The notes under the pieces were generated by a model. That model searched no databases, had not been told where the DNA came from, and saw only the letters and a program-made list of their open reading frames with translations. A stretch of DNA of 64,000 nt from F23-D06 sp045130275. GTDB lineage: Bacteria > Bacteroidota > Bacteroidia > Bacteroidales > WCHB1-69. The translations under genes were made by a program, and so were the position numbers. Below are positions 60,839 through 64,000 of this stretch, in pieces (within the stretch, counting starts at the first letter, position 1; every line of letters begins with the position of its first letter). The DNA is taken from positions 1 to 64,000 of the forward strand of contig JBGUPL010000109.1 of NCBI GenBank assembly GCA_045130275.1. The letters are read 5' to 3'.

Positions 60839-61963
60839 ATGAAAAATATAAAAGATATGAGTACAATGAGATTAACTAAAGTGTTGTTATTCACTGTTTT
60901 ATGCGCATTCGCAACCTTGCAGTCAGGTTGTGCGCAACCCGAGAGCCACACGGGGAAATACGTGGACATGACAGAGGCGGCAGAGTCTTCTGTCAATGCG
61001 GTAGTCTATATAAAAACGGAATTTACGCAAAAAAATTCCGCATGGGACGACTTTTTCGGAGGCACCATTTGGGAGCATTTCTTCGGTTCCGCACCGAGTG
61101 CTTACCCGGTGCAGGCAGCCGGTTCGGGCGTCATCATCTCCTCCGACGGCTACATCGTGACCAACAACCACGTGGTGGAGGATGCTGCCAAAGTGACCAT
61201 CACCTTGAACGACAAGCGCGAGTACGAGGGTGAGATCATCGGCACCGATCCGGCTTCCGACCTGGCACTCATCAAGATCAACGAGACGAGACTGCCTTAC
61301 CTGCAATTCGCCAACTCCGACTCTGTACGCATCGGCGAGTGGGTGCTTGCCATCGGCAACCCCATGGGTCTCAACTCCACCGTCACTGCTGGCATCATCA
61401 GCGCCAAGGCCCGTCAGCTCAGCACCGGTCGCAACACCCTCTCCGACGAAGTTTACCTTCAGACCGACGCTGCTGTCAACTCCGGCAACTCCGGCGGAGC
61501 CCTGGTGAACGCTGACGGCAAGCTGGTCGGAATCAACACGGCCATCGCTTCCGGTAACGGATACTACACCGGCTACTCGTTCGCCATCCCTTCCAACATC
61601 GTCAAAAAAATAAGCTACGACCTGCAACACTTCGGCACCACCCAACAAGCTTACCTTGGAGTATCCATCATGGAACTGAACGCCACCAACGCCAAAGAGC
61701 TGAATCTCAACGATGTGAACGGTATTTATGTGGCAGAGGTCTCTGAAAACGGGGCGGCCTCCCAAAATGGATTCCAGGAAGGCGATGTCATCACTCACAT
61801 CGACAACACTCCCGTCAACAGCCTCGCGGAGGTGCGCGGCGTACTCAAAACCAAATCCCCGGGCGACAAAGTCAAGGTTAACTTGGTCAGAGACAAGGAA
61901 AAACTGACAAAAAATGTAACTTTATTAAATAGTAAAGGTACAACTGAAAAGGTTGAAAAATAA
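60839..61963 (+). CDS. HtrA/DegQ-like serine protease (lipoprotein)
   Basis: The product has 374 residues from ATG 60839; ATG 60866 is an alternative that gives a tighter lipoprotein signal ending LQSGC. Catalytic triad: His in VTNNHVVEDA, Asp in DPASDLALIKI, Ser in VNSGNSGGALVN. One C-terminal PDZ domain (about 275-365), so closer to DegS or single-PDZ HtrA than to DegP. Envelope protein quality control. Confidence 0.92.
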   Translation: MKNIKDMSTMRLTKVLLFTVLCAFATLQSGCAQPESHTGKYVDMTEAAESSVNAVVYIKTEFTQKNSAWDDFFGGTIWEHFFGSAPSAYPVQAAGSGVIISSDGYIVTNNHVVEDAAKVTITLNDKREYEGEIIGTDPASDLALIKINETRLPYLQFANSDSVRIGEWVLAIGNPMGLNSTVTAGIISAKARQLSTGRNTLSDEVYLQTDAAVNSGNSGGALVNADGKLVGINTAIASGNGYYTGYSFAIPSNIVKKISYDLQHFGTTQQAYLGVSIMELNATNAKELNLNDVNGIYVAEVSENGAASQNGFQEGDVITHIDNTPVNSLAEVRGVLKTKSPGDKVKVNLVRDKEKLTKNVTLLNSKGTTEKVEK

Positions 61964-61965
61964 AT

Positions 61966-62040
61966 GGTTATTGGTTATAGGTTATTGGTTATTGAAGCTT
62001 TGGGGTTAAGGTTCAAGGTTCAATAGCTAACAGCCAAAGT
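61966..62040. repeat. Low-complexity repeat upstream of rpoD
   Basis: GGTTATTGGTTATAGGTTATTGG text, like that at 24831, followed by GGTTAAGGTTCAAGGTTCAA. A short GCCCC / GGGGC stem (AACA loop) follows just before rpoD. Confidence 0.65.
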
Positions 62041-62103
62041 CATAAGAATAAATCCTTGAGCAGCCCCAACAGGGGCAAGAGCTCGGTAGAAAAGTCATTA
62101 TAA

Positions 62104-62964
62104 ATGAGACAATTAAAAATATCGAAATCCATCACCAACCGCGATTCTGCATCGCTGGAGCGGTTTTTGTCCGACATCAGCAAGGTGCAGATGATTGGCG
62201 CGGATGAAGAGGTGGAGCTGGCGCGGAAAATCAAAGCGGGTGACGAGGACGCCCTCAACAAATTGGTGACCACCAACTTGCGATTTGTTGTCTCCGTGGC
62301 CAAACAATATCAGAATCAGGGCATCGGACTACAGGACCTCATCAACGAGGGTAACCTGGGACTGATCAAGGCAGCGCAGCGTTTTGACGAAACGCGCGGT
62401 TTCAAGTTCATCTCCTACGCGGTTTGGTGGATACGCCAAGCCATCCTGCAGGCCATCGCCGACCAGTCGCGTATCGTACGTCTGCCCCTGAATCAAGTGG
62501 GCGTCATCAACAAAATCAAAAAAGAGACCGCACGTCTGGAGCAAACGCTCAACCGACTGCCCACCACCGAGGAAATCGCCAACGCGATGGACATGCCCGT
62601 CTATAAAGTGGCTGAAATCATGAAAATGAACAACCACCCGCAGTCTATCGACTCGCCAATCGCGCCCAATGAAGAGACGCGCTTCGTGGACGTGTTCGTG
62701 CACGACAACGACGACGACACCGACACCACCCTGATGCACGAATCCCTCTCATCGGAAATCAACGACCTGTTGGAAACACTGCCCGACAAAGAGGCCGACG
62801 TGCTGAAACTCTTCTTCGGTATAGGCACCACCCACGAGCACACCTTGGATGAAATAGGCGACAAACTGGAACTCTCACGCGAACGCGTACGCCAAATCAA
62901 GGAACGTGCCCTCAAACGGCTGCGTCAAAACAGCAAAAACAAGAATCTGAAAAGCTACCTTTAG
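62104..62964 (+). CDS. rpoD: Primary sigma factor RpoD/SigA
   Basis: The product has 286 residues, the short Bacteroidota type lacking the large region 1. Region 2 (NLGLIKAAQRFDETRGFKFISYAVWWIRQAI), region 3 (ETARLEQTLNRLPTTEEIANAM) and region 4 (LSRERVRQIKERALKRLRQ) are complete. Recognises the -33/-7 (TAnnTTTG) promoters listed here. Confidence 0.96.
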   Translation: MRQLKISKSITNRDSASLERFLSDISKVQMIGADEEVELARKIKAGDEDALNKLVTTNLRFVVSVAKQYQNQGIGLQDLINEGNLGLIKAAQRFDETRGFKFISYAVWWIRQAILQAIADQSRIVRLPLNQVGVINKIKKETARLEQTLNRLPTTEEIANAMDMPVYKVAEIMKMNNHPQSIDSPIAPNEETRFVDVFVHDNDDDTDTTLMHESLSSEINDLLETLPDKEADVLKLFFGIGTTHEHTLDEIGDKLELSRERVRQIKERALKRLRQNSKNKNLKSYL

Positions 62965-63000
62965 CAGTTAGCAATTAGTAGTTAGTAGTTAGCAGTGATT
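62965..63000. repeat. Low-complexity repeat (AGTTAGCAATTAGTAG) before gldD
   Basis: AGTTAGCAATTAGTAGTTAG and AGTTAGCAGTG repeats between rpoD and gldD. The possible GTG start of gldD falls inside it. Confidence 0.6.
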
Positions 63001-63663
63001 GGTTATAGTCGATATTTTACAAAAGAATCCAGCTGGATCATCGCATCCATCAGCAAGATAATGTTCCTTGTATGCGTTATGGGAACAGTGTTGATGTCAT
63101 GCAAGCCGAAGGCGCTGCCCGAGCCCAAGCCCATGGGCTATTTCCGTATAGACCTGCCTGACCATCAATATCAGCCTTTAACCGCCTCCAAACCGCTCAC
63201 GGCTTCCATGGCCGTCACTCCCCCATTCACATTCGAACAGTCCGTTTATGCCACAACATCCCTTGAACCGCAACCAAATAACACTTTATGGATGAATGTG
63301 ACTTACCCCGATCTAAAGGCTTCCATACGTTTCACCTGTTTCACAGTCGATAATGCGGACAGTCTGCGGAATCTGATGATTTCAGAAGACAGGATGGTGA
63401 AATTCCACTACAAAAAGGCCGATGATGTGCAATATTCTGTCGTCAACGACCCGGAGGCGCACATTTGGGGACAGACGTATGAGATCTACGGCAAAGAGGT
63501 GGCCACGCCGTTCCAGTTCTGGCTGACCGACAGCGCCCACCGTTTTGTGCGCGCCACGCTCTATTTCGACGACACCCCCAACAACGATTCCCTACAACCT
63601 GTGATACAATATCTTAAGGAGGATGCCATGCACCTCATCAACACGTTTGCATGGAAACCATGA
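62995..63663 (+). CDS. gldD: Gliding motility lipoprotein GldD
   Basis: The product has up to 222 residues. The start is uncertain: GTG 62995 gives a basic n-region, ATG 63061 gives a very short signal. The lipobox is VLMSC. The mature part follows GldD: PEPKPMGYFRIDLPDHQY, LWMNVTYPDLKASIRFTCF, ADDVQYSV, FQFWLTDSAHRFVRATLYF and a terminal FAWKP. Required for gliding and T9SS in Flavobacterium. Its stop overlaps the next ATG. Confidence 0.85.
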   Translation: MIGYSRYFTKESSWIIASISKIMFLVCVMGTVLMSCKPKALPEPKPMGYFRIDLPDHQYQPLTASKPLTASMAVTPPFTFEQSVYATTSLEPQPNNTLWMNVTYPDLKASIRFTCFTVDNADSLRNLMISEDRMVKFHYKKADDVQYSVVNDPEAHIWGQTYEIYGKEVATPFQFWLTDSAHRFVRATLYFDDTPNNDSLQPVIQYLKEDAMHLINTFAWKP

Positions 63664-64000
63664 ACGCAGATCCCATTCAACCCTATTCAGAGCTTGGATT
63701 TGCAGCGGCGGCCTTGCGGGTATTCCGTCGCCAATTTTTTTTAAATCCAACTTATCATGCTTATTGTCAATATCTTAAAATAAATCCTGATGACGTCACC
63801 CACTTGTCTGACATTCCTTTTCTGCCCATTTCGTTTTTCAAGTCGCACGAGGTGAAAACGGGGGAATTCACCCCTGAGCTCATCTTCAGGAGCAGCGGCA
63901 CCACGGGAATGCAGCATTCCGTGCACCTCATCCGGGACGCGCTCCTATACCAGCGCAGTCTGATTGCCGGTTTCCGCTATTTTTATGGAAATCCGGCCGA
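63660..64000 (+). CDS. LuxE-like acyltransferase, N-terminal part (cut by window edge)
   Basis: Starts at an ATG overlapping the gldD stop and stays open to the window end (about 113 residues). LSDIPFLPISFFKSHEVKTG and LIFRSSGTTGMQHS (the phosphate-binding SSGTTG loop of acyl-adenylate enzymes) match LuxE-like acyl-protein synthetases. Substrate unknown. Confidence 0.8.
   Translation, partial: MNADPIQPYSELGFAAAALRVFRRQFFLNPTYHAYCQYLKINPDDVTHLSDIPFLPISFFKSHEVKTGEFTPELIFRSSGTTGMQHSVHLIRDALLYQRSLIAGFRYFYGNPA

Overview
The window reads as a chromosomal segment of a member of the Bacteroidota, most likely order Bacteroidales. Reasons: many genes are preceded by the phylum's TAnnTTTG -7 box (TATTTTTG, TATCTTTG, TACTTTTG) and few by a Shine-Dalgarno sequence; type IX secretion and gliding genes are present (gldJ, a PorP/SprF-like gene, porU, porV, gldD); there is an S46 dipeptidyl peptidase, a long NusB and a short RpoD. 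I could not place it to genus.

Layout. 1-3.8 kb: the end of a CAT-like acyltransferase, two radical SAM genes and a DUF4143 ATPase. 3.8-5.0 kb: a membrane protein, a CDP-alcohol phosphatidyltransferase and a decayed thioesterase. 5.0-15 kb: an accessory island that resembles a phage-defence locus. It holds a DUF1016 (YhcG) nuclease remnant, a KilA-N gene framed by 219-bp direct repeats, a WYL-domain regulator, an intact DUF1016 nuclease, an AAA ATPase translationally coupled to an unknown 337-residue protein, a DUF2971 gene, and a Pif1-like helicase with a helical-repeat tail. 15-22.9 kb: hypothetical, lipoprotein and small membrane genes mixed with gene debris (dnaB, preA and a paralogue of the 3.9-kb membrane protein), ending in a ComEC-like metallo-hydrolase. 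22.9-28.9 kb: a six-gene minus-strand ABC-2 efflux operon. 29-41.8 kb: housekeeping and envelope genes (CDF transporter, dgkA, S46 peptidase, lspA, lytic transglycosylase, purD, pnuC, EnvC-like, engB). 41.9-50 kb: type IX secretion cluster, with porP-like and gldJ divergent from porU, porV and ispF. 50-64 kb: phosphatase, nusB-yajC-YbbR-coaE, thpR, DPP-IV, PfkB kinase, tRNA-Thr, rpmA/rplU, HtrA, rpoD, gldD and the start of a LuxE-like acyltransferase.

The most notable observation is a candidate regulon in the island. Three promoters (WYL regulator, ATPase operon, Pif1 helicase) carry the same 17-bp imperfect palindrome, GCGAAAATAGnnTnCGC, each exactly 10 bp upstream of a TAnTTTTG -7 box. The regulator's own promoter has a second copy upstream. 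This suggests an autoregulated WYL repressor controlling a defence module made of an ATPase with a putative effector and a helicase. A second oddity is in the intact DUF1016 gene: four hairpins spaced exactly 30 nt apart encode degenerate decapeptide repeats, and their arms differ in sequence yet stay complementary. A third is that a duplicated segment (about 4-5 kb and 18.6-19.1 kb) seems to have decayed reciprocally. Functions in the island are inferred from domains and promoter layout only.
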